Of a DNA stretch of 64,000 nt, positions 1 to 11,469 are shown piece by piece (position 1 is the stretch's first letter; every line of letters begins with the position of its first letter). The notes under the pieces were generated by a model. The model was not told the DNA's origin. It saw only the letters and a list, made by a program, of their open reading frames with translations, and did not search any database. The stretch is from the NCBI GenBank assembly GCA_019096195.1, contig JAGTXK010000095.1, positions 186,001 to 250,000 of the forward strand, written 5' to 3'. The stretch is from Boletus sp. NGJ (lineage: Eukaryota; Basidiomycota; Agaricomycetes; Boletales; Boletaceae). The position numbers and the translations under genes were made by a program.

Positions 1-870
1 GTGTGCCCTTTCAATCAAATGGGTGACAGAGCAGCAAATTCATACTGTCATCCAGTGAGTTCTGCTCTTCAATCCATTTGTTGGATCCAGTGTGCGTAAG
101 GACCATGAGAAGTGGGAGAGGGATAAGGATAAGTTTTACATATTCGGTTACCCAGAGATTGAAATTGACAAGGGAGTGAGGAATCCATTGGGTCAGGAAT
201 GGAGTACTGTCATATCCTGTGTAATTCGACAAGTCCAACTCTGGCACTCTGTCCATAACTCCAGCGTGTTCTCCCTTGGAGTACATCCTCGTGCCCTCAG
301 ACTTGTAACACCCTCACTATAGTATTCATACTTCTCCTTTCGTACATAACCTATGCTTCTTCATCTGTCCTAGTCCCACCTTATAGTTGTCTCTGACCCA
401 GTGTCTGTCTCGCTTAGGAGCACTGCTCTGGTGAGGTCCCATCTCTGTCCCGTTACTCATTACACCTTACGAACTCTGTTACTAATACCTTCATTCCGAT
501 CGTATATAAACTCTCTGTACTACTCCTGTAAAGTCAGTTTGAATATCAACTCTGAACACTCCTCCTGTCTCCCATCCAAGTCTTGATGACTCACTCTGAC
601 TCTCTGCTTGACTTGATGTTTGACTACGTTAAGTCCAAACCTCTGATCCTCCTACATCTTTGAAATCCGGGACATCGGACTCGAGCAAGGGCGCACCACA
701 TAAGGTGAAGCCGAGTCCCGACACCCTCAAGTAACTCCGGTCCTTCAGAGTTTCATTGGAGTTGTCCGTTCTTAACAAGTATGCTGCCTGTGTTTGACAG
801 ATAGCTTGTATGAAGATTGAATGGTGAGTAAGCCTGATGAGCTTGGGCCAGCAACACCCTTCAACCCCTG
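1..870. other. Repeat-derived sequence without a recognisable gene
   Basis: Only short chance reading frames occur here and none resembles a family I know. The stretch lies directly upstream of a copy of an LTR-like repeat (871-1105), so it is probably the interior or flank of an old retroelement. This is inferred from position only. Confidence 0.3.
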
Positions 871-1105
871 TGTTACAATTCACCACTATGTTCATCTTTT
901 CTTTCATTATTTTCTTCATCCTCTTTGCTGTCTCCGCTCATTAGACCATACATCAACCAGTCTAGGCCTCTGTTGACATGTCTACCAGTTCCCCTTGGCC
1001 CTACCAGCCGATTACTATACTTTTATGACTCACATGGAATCCCTTTCATCTCTGCCTTCACTTTCATGGGATTCCACTGGCTTCTATATCTTACTCATCC
1101 TTTCC
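871..1105 (+). repeat. LTR-like repeat, copy 1 (starts TGTTACAATTC)
   Basis: The segment begins TGTTACAATTCACC. It matches, with scattered differences, the segment starting at 17838 (+) and its inverted copy ending at 4976 (-). In those copies the start follows a G-run (GAGGGGGTAA), as expected for a polypurine tract next to a 3' LTR of a Ty3/gypsy element. Similarity fades after about 1105, where the other copies are interrupted by a TIR element. The far LTR boundary was not resolved. This is a fossil; the LTR reading rests on the TG start and the adjacent purine tract. Confidence 0.5.
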
Positions 1106-2724
1106 CATTGACTCGAAGGCTCCCACACCTTACATATATAAACCCAACCCTAAATACAATGTCTGCTAAGTAGAACCTACTTGAATCTACTCTCAAATTG
1201 TCTTCAGGATCCCTACGAGTCCTTGTCCTTTTAACCATGTGAACTCCGGTAGCTACTCCAGCTACTCATCCTTGTGAGGCTCTTCATAGTCCTTGATCTC
1301 TGTGAAGGAAGACCCTTCGCATCTGCATCTCTGGCAGTCCTCAACACTGTCTGTCCCTTGTCCACATCACCTAGTTGATGTGCGTCACCTTTCAAGTCTA
1401 CAACTGCCTCTATCCAAGTCTGTTGTAACAAAAGGTTCTACTTGATCTTCGAGGTTACTGCCACATAACCCTCCACAATAGCTTATCAATGACCTGCCCT
1501 TGACCCCAGTTGGTGACACACTGCTTCACCTACACCACCTGACACAGAACACTCTGACACTAATGAGGACAACACTCTCAGTGACCTTGACCTCCCGTCC
1601 CAACAACAACAGGACAATGTCTTTGACCTGTCACAACATTTTGCTTCAGGATTCTGTATTCCATAGAATTTCACACCCCTGTCCCCAATGCCAGTGACAG
1701 CCATCTGTTATGCCAGGTAATAATGTGACACATTCCCATATAATCAACCCTGTTTGATTATAGGACTAGCAGGACTTGAGGGGAAAATACCTCCAGAGGC
1801 CCAATGATTCCTCTGACTGGGGACCGCTGCTAGCTTTTTGTAGAAGTCCTGTCATTACCTCTACGACCAATGGCGGAGTCTTGGATTTACCAACAGTGGC
1901 ACGATCCTCCGAGAAGGAAGGGCAGACCGGATGTGGAGGCCAGAAACTAGATCTCTGGGCTTACACGGCCTAGTGCCGGTGGCGGAGTCCCAGGCTTACA
2001 TGAGGTGCTGGTGGCGGAGTCCTGGGCTTGCACTATGGGCCAACCTCTGTTGGTCGTTGGGGTTGCCGAAGCTTTAGAAGCGGGTAATGGCAATGAGGCC
2101 ACACAGGTGCATAGTGATGAGAAGGACGATCACAAGCACAAGGGCGATCACCTCCAGAGTGGGAGCGAGGCTTCTGAGGTGAAGTGGAACCGGTAGCGGG
2201 AGAAGCTAGTTAGATTACACAGGAAGGAGTGTAGATCTAGGTTAAGGTTACATGAAGGGCCTGCACGTCCCTATTTATAGGCCTCGCCCATCTAGGGCAG
2301 GCTTCGTATCGAATATAGTAATCGTAAGTCGCAGACGAAAGATTACTATAAGTGGATCAAGGCATCAGTCAAAATGGAGGGGATAGGAACACTGGGCTGT
2401 GTACGAGAGAGCACAGCCGGGGAGGCAATGTCTGTGATCGGATCAGAGAAGGAAGAAGGCATATGTCAATGAAATAAGGGAGGCAGTGTCCAGACCAAAT
2501 GGGTAGCTTCCTGAAAAGGGAGTTATGAGTAACTTCCTAGAAAGGAGGTTCCGAGATGGGGCGATGCCTGAGTCGGTGTCGCGGGGGAATCCCTGGTCCG
2601 AGTTGAAGAATAGGTCGTCCCACAGTCCTACAGGAGGTGAGGGAAGGGGAAAAGATGTATCCCCTTCGATAACCATAACACCACCCCTTCATTCTCACTA
2701 CTACTACCACCACCTGCTGCTGAT
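1106..2724. other. Degenerate retroelement-like region, no gene seen
   Basis: No recognisable protein is encoded. Two near-copies of a short unit (GGTGGCGGAGTCC plus GGCTT) lie near 1977-2030. A TATA-like CTATTTATAGG at about 2269 and the position upstream of a gag fragment would suit an LTR or leader of the same element. Nothing firmer can be said. Confidence 0.3.
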
Positions 2725-3571
2725 ATGACTGTTATTAAACCAACTGAACTTTGCATCGCTGCCCCTGAACCCTTCACCAGGTTCTATGACACTTCCATGC
2801 AGTGGCTAAACACCATCCAACTCTATCTCCATGTTAACATTAAAGTCTACGACAATGAGACAAGCAAATCGTCTTTGCTTTGTCTTATATGTCTAAAGGA
2901 TCCACTTTTACCTGGACAAACACCTTTCAACAAAAAGCTGTCTCCACTACTGGAGTGAACCTCAGTAGCTTTGCCAACTTTGTCACTGCCTTCAAGAAGG
3001 CATTTAAACACCGCAACACCACAGGCAATGCCATTGCCTGGCTCTCTACAAAATGCATGGTCAAGAAGACCAACAATACCTACTCCCCTCCATTGACAGA
3101 ATATACTTCCAATTTCCAGAACAACACTTGTTTCACCAAGATCATGGACCCCAACATTCTGATTGGATATTACTCTGCTGGAATCGCTGCTGGTCTCATG
3201 CAACATGTCATGTCTATGGACATGGTCCCCACCACCATCGGCAAATGGTACTCAAAAGCTATTCATTTCCAAGTCTAGTGGGAACGCACTGACAAAATTG
3301 CCAAGAAGTATAACAAGCCCTCAACCCACATGTACCACTCCTTCTCCACCCCCACATTGACCAAACCCTGTGACACCGACATTATGGACGTCAACACTAT
3401 CTTTGTTCTCAAGATGACCCCTGCTAAATAAGAACATTGTTTCAAAAACAAACTTTGCTTCCATTGCTGATAACCTGGCCACACCACTACCACCTGCTTG
3501 GTCTTTGCCAACAACTGCCCTAAGAAACGGAAAGTACAAGTGGTTAAGAAAAGTAAAGAAGACTCCGACAA
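2725..3571 (+). mobile_element. Ty3/gypsy gag (capsid) fragment, broken
   Basis: The plus strand encodes a decayed retrotransposon capsid. It starts with a Gag N-terminal pattern (PEPFTRFYDTSMQWLNTIQ) and continues through FANFVTAFKKAFKHRNTTGNA and LTEYTSNFQNNTCF, the retrotransposon-gag core pattern F..F...F, A...L and Y...F. A basic tail follows. It carries several breaks and has no protease or polymerase downstream, because the tandem-repeat TIR element begins 17 bp later. It may belong with the LTR-like repeat at 871, but that link is only by order and strand. Confidence 0.65.
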
Positions 3572-3588
3572 CGAAGTTATTGGAAGTG

Positions 3589-4728
3589 CATCAGTAAATA
3601 CAGGATTTCATCATAGTGCTCATAGTGCCATAGTAGTTTCATAGATAACTCATAGTATTCATAGTATCCATAGTATGTATATTCATAGTGTGCATAGTGT
3701 TCATAGTGTCATAGTATTGAAAGTGTATTCATAGTATTCATAGTATATTCATAGTGTTCATAGTATCATAGTGTTATAATACCATAGCATTTCATAGCAT
3801 TCATAGTACATCCATAGTAGTCATAGTCACAGTAGTAATTTTAAGCTAAACCTAAACCTAAACCTAAATCAAAAGTATACAAAAAGTGTAGTGAAAGAGT
3901 GTAATACAGTGTAGCAAAAATGCGCACCAAATGTAGCAAAAGTGTAGCAAACAAAGTGTAGAAAAAAAAAGCAAACAAAAGTGTAGCAGAGTGTAGTACA
4001 GTGTAGCAAACAAAGTGTACCAAAAGTGTACCAAAAGTGCACACCAAAGTGTAGTAAAAGTGTAGTCATAGTGTACCAAAAGTGTAGACCTACATTTAAA
4101 AAATATCCAAGTCCATTTTCCCACACTCAGTGTTAAAAAAGCGAATATTGTTTGCCAATGTTTGTGCCACCATTCTTATATAAACAAGCCAGACTTCAAA
4201 AACTTTCCCACACCCTCTTGTTTCTTAATTTTACCCTTTTCTACTCATTACATGAAGTCAACACTTTACTTTGTAAATCATTAGGATTGAGATTAGGATT
4301 GAGATTGGAACTGGGACTGGGATTAGGATTAGGATTAGAATTAGAATTAGAATTAGTAGAATTAATATTTGATTGAATTTGAAATTAGAATTGGCTTGAA
4401 ATTGGATTAGAATTAGAATGAGAATTAGAATTGCTAAGTCACTATGGAAGCACTATGTTTACTATGGCATCACTATGACCACACTATAAGACACTATGAG
4501 AATACTATGAGATACTATGGGAATATGTACTATGACCACTATGAAAGTACTATGAGAATACTATAAGACACTGAGAATACTATGACAGACTATGGCCACA
4601 CTATGAACAGACTATGAGACACTATCATAGTACTATCAAACCACTATCCAGTTGGACCCTCACTATAAGCACTATGTTACTGTCCAGTACTGTCCAGCAC
4701 TGGACAGTTAGTCCTGTTTTTACTGATG
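3589..4728 (+). mobile_element. TIR element built of short tandem repeats (CATCAGTAAA family), copy 1
   Basis: The ends are inverted copies: CATCAGTAAATACAGGA at 3589 and TCCTGTTTTTACTGATG ending at 4728. The interior is almost entirely degenerate short repeats: TCATAGTAT-type units (3610-3830), AAACCT hexamers (3846-3867), GTGTAGCAAAA-type units (3890-4085), AGGATT/GAATT units (4276-4430) and ACTATGA-type units (4440-4660). A short non-repetitive core lies at 4085-4275, and a palindromic GTCCAG block near 4680. No protein is encoded, so this is a non-autonomous DNA element. No target duplication is visible. An inverted copy is at 18086-19329 and a partial copy at 31632-32074. Confidence 0.7.
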
Positions 4729-4976
4729 TTGAGTTGCAATGGAAAAAGATGAGTAAGATATAGAAGCCAGTGGAATCCCATGGAAGCAAAGACGGAGATG
4801 AAAGGGATTCCGTGTAAGTCATAAAAGTACAGTAATTGGCTGGTAGGGCCAAGGGGAACTGGCAGACACATCAACAGAGGCCTAGACTGGTTGACATATT
4901 GTCTGATGAGTAGAGACAGTGAAGAGGATGAAGAAAAGAATGAAAGAAAAGATGAACATAGCGGTGAATTGTAACA
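4729..4976 (-). repeat. LTR-like repeat, copy 2 (minus orientation)
   Basis: This is the reverse complement of 17838-18085 and homologous to 871-1105. Read on the minus strand it starts TGTTACAATTCACC just after a GAGGGGGTAA purine tract. The sequence from 4977 to 5285 and its continuation beyond the copia insertion (12083 on) would be the interior of this older gypsy-type element. Confidence 0.5.
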
Positions 4977-5285
4977 TTACCCCCTCATTATGGTTGAGAC
5001 ACTGTTGAGACCTACTCAAGACAACAGTAGGCACCCTGTGGAGAACCTGTAATATTACCAATGGCCTCATCTCCATAATCAAAGTTGTCTCCATAGTTCA
5101 AGTCTTCCTGGGGGGAGTGAGACTGACGGGAGGGACACCTTGGTGTGTGATGTGTAGTGCAGCGAAGGCAGATAGGTCAGACAGATTGTGGTGAGTGGAA
5201 AGACTGAGTGAAAGGAGAGGATGGGGAGGATGACAAGGAAGGAGTGGGGCTGGACAATGATGGAGTGGGCAGCGACCTTGAGTAT

Positions 5286-5509
5286 TGTTGGAGATACAGC
5301 CGTTCGTAGTAGTTAATATTTTTCCTACTTTTCCTTATTTGGTACGCTCGGACGGTACACTATGTGTTCGCCTTGCGTACGCACTTTCCTCCAGTCCATT
5401 ACATTTGACTGGAGGTAAGCACTACACTCATTCCTACGATACAACACTTACTTACTGTACCTGTAGCTCACCAGCTTGCTTGTTAAGTCCGACTCAGCAC
5501 ATGCTAACA
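5286..5509 (+). repeat. 5' LTR of the copia element
   Basis: It runs from TGTTGGAGATAC to GCTAACA and is repeated at 11855-12077. It contains a perfect 9-bp-stem hairpin (CCTCCAGTC, ten-base loop, GACTGGAGG) at about 5389-5416, immediately followed by TAAGC, so that the stem end reads AGGTAAGC, a strong fungal splice-donor match. Confidence 0.93.
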
Positions 5510-5522
5510 GGTTATGAGCCCT
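5510..5522 (+). other. Primer-binding site, half-tRNA-iMet type
   Basis: GGTTATGAGCCC directly follows the 5' LTR. It is the reverse complement of the anticodon arm of initiator methionine tRNA (GGGCTCATAACC). That matches the known use of an internally cleaved initiator tRNA by copia-type elements. The same site follows the LTR at 55374-55554. Confidence 0.8.
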
Positions 5523-8500
5523 GCCTAGTGCAGAGGACCAAGAGACCCGACGAAGTAATTGTCACTACTAGACTCCCCCAACTGTCGTCAATCATTTTTA
5601 AACACATCCCTCTCATCCTGTGCTTACCCGGTCTCACCCAACTCGCACAAGATGTCGCGCACACCATCTCGCAGCCGAAACCCACTGCCCACGTTACCCA
5701 CTAGCACTATCAGTATCCTAGGCCTGGTAACTTTTCCCTCAGACTCAGAGGACTTCGCTAGCACGACCGTACCAACTAGTGCAAGTGCAACTATAACAGG
5801 GCGAAACCGTCGCTATGGAACCACATGGGCACCACACAACCTAGCATTACCCAGTGGCAACCGGATGCGATCACACGAACCATCACCTATACAACTCTGA
5901 CGCACATCGCCAGGCATCATGGACGAGGTGACAGATGACAAAGAGGAAAATATCCATTTTACCTTAAAGAAGTCCATTGACCCATCCAAATTCAATCATC
6001 TATTCTGCATCAAGCCGAAACTAAACTTGACCAATTATGCCATATGGACCGATGCTATACTACATGTGCTCCAGACTGTCTTCCTCCATGTCTATCTAGA
6101 TCCTGACTTTACCATGCCGATAAGCGATACGAAGGAAACCAAACACCACAATATATGCTGGCGGAAAGTGGACTTATTTGTATGCTCAGTATTAACTGCA
6201 ACAATGACGGAGGAGAGACAACATGAAATTGGCCACCTACCAACGGCAGCAGAAATATGGGTGGAAGCCCGTCGCCTATATATGGGCTTGATGGCGACAG
6301 ACTGGACATTAACCATGACGACGCTTGTGACCACCTGCTATAACGATGGCGAGGATGCAATGGCACACATCACAAAGATGAAAACCTACCGTCGTGACCT
6401 GCTATTCATGCAATGTGACATTGACGATGAACTATTCGCATGCTTTTTGCATATATCCATGCCATCGAGCTGGAATTACGTTTTTGCAGCCCTACCTGAG
6501 CACTACACAACAGCCGAAGTCGAACGGTGCATCCAAGATGAATATGGAGTGCGCACGTCGCAAGGCGCTAACACCAGCTTACAAGCAGTGTGGCCCAAAA
6601 GGAAACTGCGCCCACCTATACCTGGCCAACCGTACTGTAATAATTGCAAGATCCCAGGTCATTGGACCAAAGACTGCTACTCACCTGGCGGTGCAATGCA
6701 TGGAAAACCATGCAAATCCAAGTCGAAGAAGGAGGAAGGGACGAGAGACAACAAGTCAAAGGATGAGTCCAAAGGCAAAGGCAAAGCTAAGCCCAGATGG
6801 GCAAACCAAGCCATCACCGAGGACAGTGAACACGAATCGGAACAAAAACAATCCGATAGCAATGTATCAGCTTACCTCGCTGCGTCCAACACATCCCATT
6901 CCCACTTCGGCTGGATACTAGACAGTGGATCCACCAACCACATCTGTACTGAATGCTCTGCGTTCATCACATTCACACTGACAAATAGTGTCATCAAGGG
7001 CATTGTCAAGAATGGCCCAATGCTACAAGTACTCGGCATTGGCACTGTGCTAATTACAGTATCGGTGAAAGGCAGAACAGACCATACAATAAAACTACTC
7101 GACGTCAGCTACTGCCCCAATGCACGAGATAACCTAATGTCGGAAAGTCGAATGGACCGATGTGGTATGGAGATCACAAAGCAGAACGGTCGACTTGCGA
7201 TTAAAAACCCAAAAGGCGAGACCATTATAGAAGGCCACCTTAGAGGAAACCTGTACAAAATCGACAGTATCATCGCACCACCAACCGCTTGCTATGATGC
7301 AGCATTCTCTGCTCACACACCACCGAATATTGACTTATGGCATGCCCGTATGGGCCATATTAGCCTAAAGAGTCTATGGTATCTCGAACACCACCAACTC
7401 GTCACCAGATTTGACCTACGTGGAAGTGGCAAACTTGCGCCATGTGATGGATGTGCCAAGGGTAAATACCACCAGGCACCATTCCCACTCACTGCCACCA
7501 ATCGCGCTAAATCCACCCTTGAACAACTCCATATGGATTTACAAGGCCCGTTCAATACATCGATCCAGGGATACTGATACACACTCGGTGTCATTGACGA
7601 CTATAGCTGGAAGGGATGGAAGGAGTACCTTAAGCATAAAGACGAGACCCCTGCCCTTCTCAAGACCCTCATCCAACGCCTTGAGACATCGACTGACCAA
7701 TGAGTCAAATATATTTGATCAGACTGTGGCGGTGAATTCATTGACTCCTGACTACAATCCTACCTATGGGAAAAAGGCATCACACACGAAACAACTGCAC
7801 CACATATACCACAACAAAATGGCATGGCTGAATGCTTTAACCAGACCACTCACGAGAGTGCCCTTGCTATGCTCAAGGATGCCACACTCTCCCATGGCTT
7901 TTGGCTGGAAGCACATGACTATGCCAACTATGTACGCAATCGCAGCCCTACGAAGGCCCTCAACTGTTCAACTCCCAATGAGACCTTCTATGGCAAGAAG
8001 CCCAGTGTTGCCACACTCCACATTTTTGGCTCCCGCTATCATGTTCGTGTCCCATCTGACCAACGCCGCAAACTGGATGCACACTCTCTCGATGGCACCT
8101 TCTGTGGTTTCAAGCGTCAATCTAAGGCATACAAGGTCTGGGTCCCCGCTAAACACAAATTTGTCGCTTCACGTGATGTTATTGTCTATGAGAAGATCAT
8201 TACATCTGACGATGATGACCCTTTGCCACCCACCGCTCCCTCACAGGGGGTGCCCTCACCCTCTGTCCCCGCTTGGACTGAGGGGGTGCTACCAGATACT
8301 GCCAATCCGACCAGTGATATTGATGTCATTCCGCCAAAACCCATCATTCCTACCTCTCTCGTACCTCCTATGTCGCCACTACCACCTACCCCACTCTCTC
8401 TCACATCTCCCCCTCTTCCAGAGCCAGCACTGGCATCTCGTCAACTTTGCTGATCAGAACGTGTCACACGTCCATCCTGGAAAAAGGAGACTGCAGATAA

Positions 8501-10076
8501 ACAAAAAGAGAAGGAAGAGAAAGAGAAAATGGACCGTAAAGCGCAGCAAGACGCACACAAAGCACAGCCACCAGATCCACCACCCATTGAAGAACCAGAA
8601 TTGCTGGAATCAACGGAAATCGGCAATGTTGCGAAACTGGCATATGTCGCAGCACATGGTGGAGATATTCCAAATAGTTTCAAACAGGCAATATCGGGAG
8701 AAAATGCAGACCAATGGTGGAAAGCAATGCAGGAAGAGATGGATATGTTACGGAAAAGAGGTACATGGAAACTTGTCGATAGACCGAAAGATCGCAAGGT
8801 CATAGGCTGTCGCTGGGTCTATGTTATCAAGTACGGACCAAATGGTGACATATTACGCTACAAAGCCAGACTGGTCATACAAGGGTACTCGCAGATTCCT
8901 GGTCTTGACTATAGTGATACATTCTCGCCAACAGTCCGACTCGACTCACTCTGAGCTATCCTACACTATGCAGCAGCCCATGGATGGTACCGTGGTCAAG
9001 ACGACGTGACAGGCGCATTCCTACATAGCAAAATTGACCATGAAATCTATATGCACCAACCTAATGGTTTTGACGATGGTAGCGGACAAGTAGTGATTCT
9101 CCTACTCAGTCTATATGGGATCAAGCAAGGTTCACACCTATGGAATAAACACATGAACCAGCACCTGATGACAAACGACTTTATTCGTCTACTCCCTGAC
9201 TATGCTGTCTACATGCATCAAACCAAAACTGGCAGGTCGATTACCGCTATTCACGTCGACAATGCTCTCACTGTCGCCAACACGAAATGCATGCTCGGCG
9301 AAACATGCGCACTACTCCATAGGCTATTCAAGATGAAAGAGGAAGACCCAGACTGGCTAATGAACTTCCAATTGATCGACGACTGCAAATGCCACACTGT
9401 CACTATCTCACAGACCAAATATATTGATGTACTACTCAAACGACATCGAATGGAGTCATGCACACCGGTATCTACACCTATGGAAGCCAGCTTGGTATTG
9501 ATGAAGAAAGACTGCCCCTGCACAGATGACGAAATGGCCGAAATGGCCCAGTTCCCATACAGAGAAGTGCTCGGCACTGTCACCTGGCTTGCTGTTGTAT
9601 TCTGCCCCGACCTTGCATTTGCCGCCAGTTACCTTGGGCAATATAGTGCCAATCCTGGAAAACCCCACTGGAAGGCCTTACTCCGTATTCTACGGTATTT
9701 ACAGGGCACACACGAACTCATGCTCACGCTTAGACATGTCAGTGATGCTGACCCTGACATCCTAACTGGCTACACTGATGTAAATTGGGCGCGTGACATT
9801 GATGACTACCACTCAACCTCTGGCTACACATTCAAACTTGGAGATGCCATCATCTTGTGGAATAGCAAAAAACAGGCCACAGTTGCGACTTCATCGACAG
9901 AAGCTGAGTACATCGCTGTGTCACACAGTGCGAAGCAGGCCATGTGGCTATGTCAATTCCTTGTCCATACAGGCATGGTCAGAGAACTGCCACCGCCTAC
10001 CACGCTCCATGTTGACAATACTGGCGCCATATCGCTCACCAAGGAACCACGCTTCCATTCCCGCATGCAACACATA

Positions 10077-10293
10077 CAGTGGCTCAAAAAACTGTCCGCA
10101 TGTTTGGTCATTTTTCACTAAACGCATTATTCCCCAATAACCCCTAACCCTTACCCTAACATATAGGTGTATGAAATAAAGCACTGACCCTTGGCGTTCT
10201 ATCCATTAAGGTTTCAAGACATATGAATAAGAATTGATGAACTGGCAGCCATTTCAAAACAATGACTCATTCGGACAGTTTTTTGACTCTAAG
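10077..10293 (+). repeat. Left terminal inverted repeat of the Tc1 transposon
   Basis: It is the inverted counterpart of 11470-11685 with only a few mismatches. The outer end (CTCAAAAAACTGTCCGC) and the inner end (CGGACAGTTTTTTGACTC) are themselves inverted copies of one motif, probably the transposase binding site. Confidence 0.9.
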
Positions 10294-10438
10294 TTTTGAC
10301 TACATATATTGGACCCTAGCATGCTGTAATATGATTACATACATTTGGTAAGGCTTCTATTATGTCACCATTATGTAACTGAGTGTCAGACAACACATAT
10401 AAACCCCATCATTCCATGTTTATTTTCCCACCATCACC

Positions 10439-11455
10439 ATGAAACCCATTTCCATCTCTCAAAGAAACAATATCATCTCTCTCTCCTCTCATGGGCTTTC
10501 CTCTAGGAAAATCTCTGCCCAAACTGGCCTAGGGAAGTCTACAGTATGCCAAGTGCTTCAGGAACTCCAGCCAGAGCAGACTAGGCTTCTTGGTGGCTGT
10601 CCTTCCAAGCTTACCTCTACCAACAAAAGAGCTATTGTCCAGCAAATTATTACTGGCAAGGCCAGGAATGCTGTTCATGCTGCCCAATACATCAATACCA
10701 TTATTGATACCCCTGTCTGTCCTCAGACTGTTAGAAATACTCTCAAGGAAGCCTCCTTAAAGGCTGTGATAAAGAAGAAAAAGCCACTGCTTTCTAGTGG
10801 TCACAAGAAAAGAAGATTAGCCTTTGCTCTCAAGTACCAGCATTGGACTGTGGAGGACTGGAAGAGAGTTATATGGTCAGATGAGACCAAGATCAATAGG
10901 ATTGGGTCAGATGGGCAAGAGTATGTGTGGAAAAAGAAAGGAGAGGGGCTAATTGCTAGAGAGGTCCAAGGCACAGTCAAGTTTGGAGGAGGTTCACTGA
11001 TGGTATGGGGCTGCATAGGGTGGAATGGAGTGGGGATTTTGAGTGAGGTGGAGGGGAGAATGGATGCTGAACAGTATGTGGCCGTATTGGAGCAGGGGTT
11101 GCTGCAAAGCATGGAGGAATCTGGAATTCCAGAAGATGACATTATCTTTCAACAAGATAATGATCCCAAGCATACCTCTAAAAGAGCCCAAAGATGGTTT
11201 GAAGAGCAAGGAATCAAGCTTCTGGACTGGCCTGCACAATCTCCAGACCTTAATCCCATTGAACATACTTGGAATTACCTCAAGAGATGCCTCTCAGATT
11301 ATGAAAATGCTCCTACAGGTGTTCATCAATTGTGGGAAAGAGTAGTGGAGCAGTGGGGAAAGATTGATGAGGAACAGTGTCAGAAATGGATAGAAAGTAT
11401 GCCTAGAAGGATTGAAGCAGTTATCAAGGCCAAAGGAGCTCATACCAAGTACTAG
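10439..11455 (+). CDS. Tc1/mariner transposase (DD34E), open
   Basis: The protein has 338 residues, the usual length for Tc1 transposases, and starts at an ATG 145 bp inside the left inverted repeat. Residues 1-110 are the paired helix-turn-helix DNA-binding region (SSRKISAQTGLGKSTV). The DDE_3 catalytic domain follows, with Asp148 in IWSDETK, Asp240 in FQQDNDPKHT and Glu275 in SPDLNPIEHTW. The spacing of 34 residues between the second Asp and the Glu is the Tc1 signature. It cuts and pastes the element at TA sites in the nucleus. No stop or frame break is visible, the catalytic triad is complete and both ends are well preserved. The copy may therefore be competent or recently so; activity is inference. 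Confidence 0.95.
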   Translation: MKPISISQRNNIISLSSHGLSSRKISAQTGLGKSTVCQVLQELQPEQTRLLGGCPSKLTSTNKRAIVQQIITGKARNAVHAAQYINTIIDTPVCPQTVRNTLKEASLKAVIKKKKPLLSSGHKKRRLAFALKYQHWTVEDWKRVIWSDETKINRIGSDGQEYVWKKKGEGLIAREVQGTVKFGGGSLMVWGCIGWNGVGILSEVEGRMDAEQYVAVLEQGLLQSMEESGIPEDDIIFQQDNDPKHTSKRAQRWFEEQGIKLLDWPAQSPDLNPIEHTWNYLKRCLSDYENAPTGVHQLWERVVEQWGKIDEEQCQKWIESMPRRIEAVIKAKGAHTKY

Positions 11456-11469
11456 ATACCTAGATAAAT

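Larger units (their letters stand above)
3589..5983 (+). repeat. Left arm of a ~2.4 kb inverted duplication
   Basis: This stretch is the reverse complement of 16829-19329, with an intervening 10.8 kb. The arm contains, in order, the TIR tandem-repeat element (3589-4728), an LTR-like piece in minus orientation, about 300 bp of further sequence, and the first ~700 bp of the copia element. The outer edge coincides with the CATCAGTAAA end of the TIR element. The inner edge falls inside copia gag at the words for KKSIDP. Both arms carry the copia LTR at the same site next to AGTAT, so the duplication happened after the copia insertion. Confidence 0.85.

Noticed and set aside
3841-4126. Overlapping minus-strand frames rich in Leu, Phe and Thr that look like membrane proteins
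   Set aside because: They are translations of the GTGTAGCAAAA-type tandem repeat; all phases give similar hydrophobic strings.
5286-5704. Open frame starting MLEIQPFVVVNIFP, repeated at 11853 and 17529
   Set aside because: It begins in and follows the copia LTR; recurrence reflects the LTR copies and not a gene.
7411-8805. 464-residue open frame overlapping the copia integrase region
   Set aside because: It is out of phase with the recognisable copia domains and has no domain of its own; a shadow frame.
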